Of a DNA stretch of 64,000 bases, positions 62,583 to 64,000 are shown in pieces. This DNA comes from Anoplopoma fimbria. Its lineage: Eukaryota; Chordata; Actinopteri; Perciformes; Anoplopomatidae. The notes under the pieces were generated by a model. That model was given only the letters and a program-made list of their open reading frames with translations, was not told where the DNA came from and searched no databases. The DNA lies in assembly GCF_027596085.1 (NCBI RefSeq), contig NC_072451.1, forward strand, positions 9,811,098-9,875,097, given 5' to 3'. Both the position numbers and the translations under genes were made by a program. Each line of letters starts with the position of its first letter. Position 1 is the first letter of the stretch.

Positions 62583-63850
62583 GTAAGACCGATGATGGCT
62601 GTCTGACACTGACCTGAGTTCAGTCTCAAAAGTTTATGAAGCCCACCGACCCCCATGTAAGACATGCATTTTATCATATTGGGCTTTATGAATTAAGTTG
62701 ACTGTTTTTATAACGGCTATGTATGGACATAAAAATGGAGGAAATAGTAAACATAATCATTTGCTTTAGCCTGCTTTCACATGCCTTTACTTTTATTACG
62801 CCACACATTTAATTTGAAAGATTAGTTTATGCACGTGTGGGCTGATTTTGTGAAATGGACTGGAGGAAGAAACCAAACAAAGCAAAAACAGCACAATTTA
62901 AAAAGATTTATGTGCAAAAAATATTTTTGTGAGATACAGAAATGAGAATGTAAAACATGCAAATTATATTTTGTTTTATTGTTTTTTCTCTAACATTCTT
63001 GATTAGGTATAGTTGGTTTATGTGATTTATTGAGTATTGATGCATTAGTGTAGAATGGGACTAGACAACCACGTTGCTTCTTTTTTCTCCTATTCAGAGA
63101 TGATTATTCAATCATTTTGCGTACTGGTTGGTTGTATATGTTCAAGATTATCTATTGGTTATTTTGTTTTATTTTTGAAAAATATATTTGCAATAGGGTT
63201 TATTTGATTCAATGCATTTAGAGATAAAACTCATATACATATGATAGGAGAATATTTAAACTGATGGATTTCCAAGATACAGCTTATAACCGAAAAGTAT
63301 AAATTGAAACAAAATTTTCTTCTGGATAAGCGACAATAAAAAATAAAATAAAAATAATACATACAATGAATGCTGAGATATTTTGTATAACTGGGAAATC
63401 CTCCCTTTACTTCTCCTCATCTGTGATAGCTACAAATTTGAAGAAGAAAAAAGAAATTAGTAAAGGACAGATTCAAAGCATTATCTTATGTAATTCAATA
63501 GAGATTTTTGTAAATTCAGGGTCGATAGTTTTATTTTGACAGGTCATATTCTGTGGCATATGTGGATGTTAAAGTCTACTTTTAGATCCTCAGAACAATG
63601 AGGAAGCTTTTCTCTGTGTCTCTTTATATACAGCCTTCCATTTTGCTAGAGAACATAGAGCAGATAATAAGTCTGCCTCGTGTAGAGAGAGCGGATTCTG
63701 ATGAGACGGAAGCAGAGAGAGAGTTTGGGACGTTACATACGATGATTTGTTGGCCTGAGCTTGGCGGCGACTTGCTTCCTCGTCCAAGTGTCTATTTTAG
63801 GTACAAGGCTGTGATGTGTTGAAGCAATATTTAACAGCTCTCTGTGTTGT
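62583..63850. other. AT-rich sequence, possibly first intron of the gene starting near 62.3 kb
   Basis: No exon recognised. 63590-63810 is a moderately GC-rich stretch with an open frame on the plus strand. It looks more like a dispersed repeat than a gene. Confidence 0.35.
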
Positions 63851-63852
63851 TC

Positions 63853-63909
63853 ACAGAATCAGAATCTCTTTGCCAAGAATATTACACGGGGGAGGAATTT
63901 GACTTCAGA
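63853..63909 (+). repeat. Fragment of dispersed teleost repeat
   Basis: cagaatcagaatctctttgc and ggaggaatttgacttcag are the hallmark pieces of a common fish interspersed repeat. Only a short diverged part is present. Confidence 0.55.
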
Positions 63910-64000
63910 TGCTTGGACTTGATAAGCTTTCATTTGGACAGGATGACAAAGGTTACAAAAGGGACAAGTAGAGTGGTCCTCTACATGTACTTTAATATCA

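Overview
The window looks like nuclear DNA of a bony fish, probably a percomorph teleost. Genes are split by GT-AG introns. The DNA between exons is full of CA, TA, TAG and GGAT microsatellites, LINE remnants with short simple-repeat tails, Tc1-like foldback elements, and dispersed repeats of kinds common in teleosts. There is no bacterial, phage, CRISPR or operon-like structure.

Two protein-coding genes can be supported, both on the plus strand. Positions 1-2669 hold the last four coding exons of arhgap39 (Vilse/CrGAP-type Rho GTPase-activating protein). They encode most of the C-terminal RhoGAP domain; the rest of the gene lies left of the window. A long 3'UTR probably follows, perhaps to about 8.34 kb, and it contains a decayed LINE in antisense (6.1-7.4 kb). 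Positions ~16.4-45.2 kb hold a complete ST3GAL3-type beta-galactoside alpha-2,3-sialyltransferase: one noncoding first exon in a CpG-rich promoter and ten coding exons. The enzyme would be a Golgi type II membrane protein with sialylmotifs L, S, III and VS. One base is missing near 40978 relative to the expected frame. This scrambles motif III and brings an early stop in the last exon, so the allele is either broken or, more likely, mis-sequenced.

The 8.4-16.3 kb interval is repeat-rich intergenic DNA: a duplicated and interrupted segment, a SINE-like repeat next to a Tc1-type foldback MITE, a possible solo LTR and a LINE 3' end. The 45.3-62.1 kb interval is gene-poor: an L2-like LINE fragment, a second degraded LINE, a 16-bp-type minisatellite, a perfect 18-bp hairpin, and a 545-bp TA/TG array. 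A GC- and CpG-rich block at 62.28-62.58 kb with a good splice donor looks like the first exon of another plus-strand gene, which I could not identify.

The two recognised genes act in unrelated processes (Rac/Cdc42 signalling; glycan sialylation). Their adjacency is positional only. I found no convincing previously undescribed system. The observations most worth checking are the frameshift in the sialyltransferase, the 67-bp perfect direct repeats around a LINE tail, inverted repeat copies flanking sialyltransferase exons, and the unidentified CpG-rich exon.
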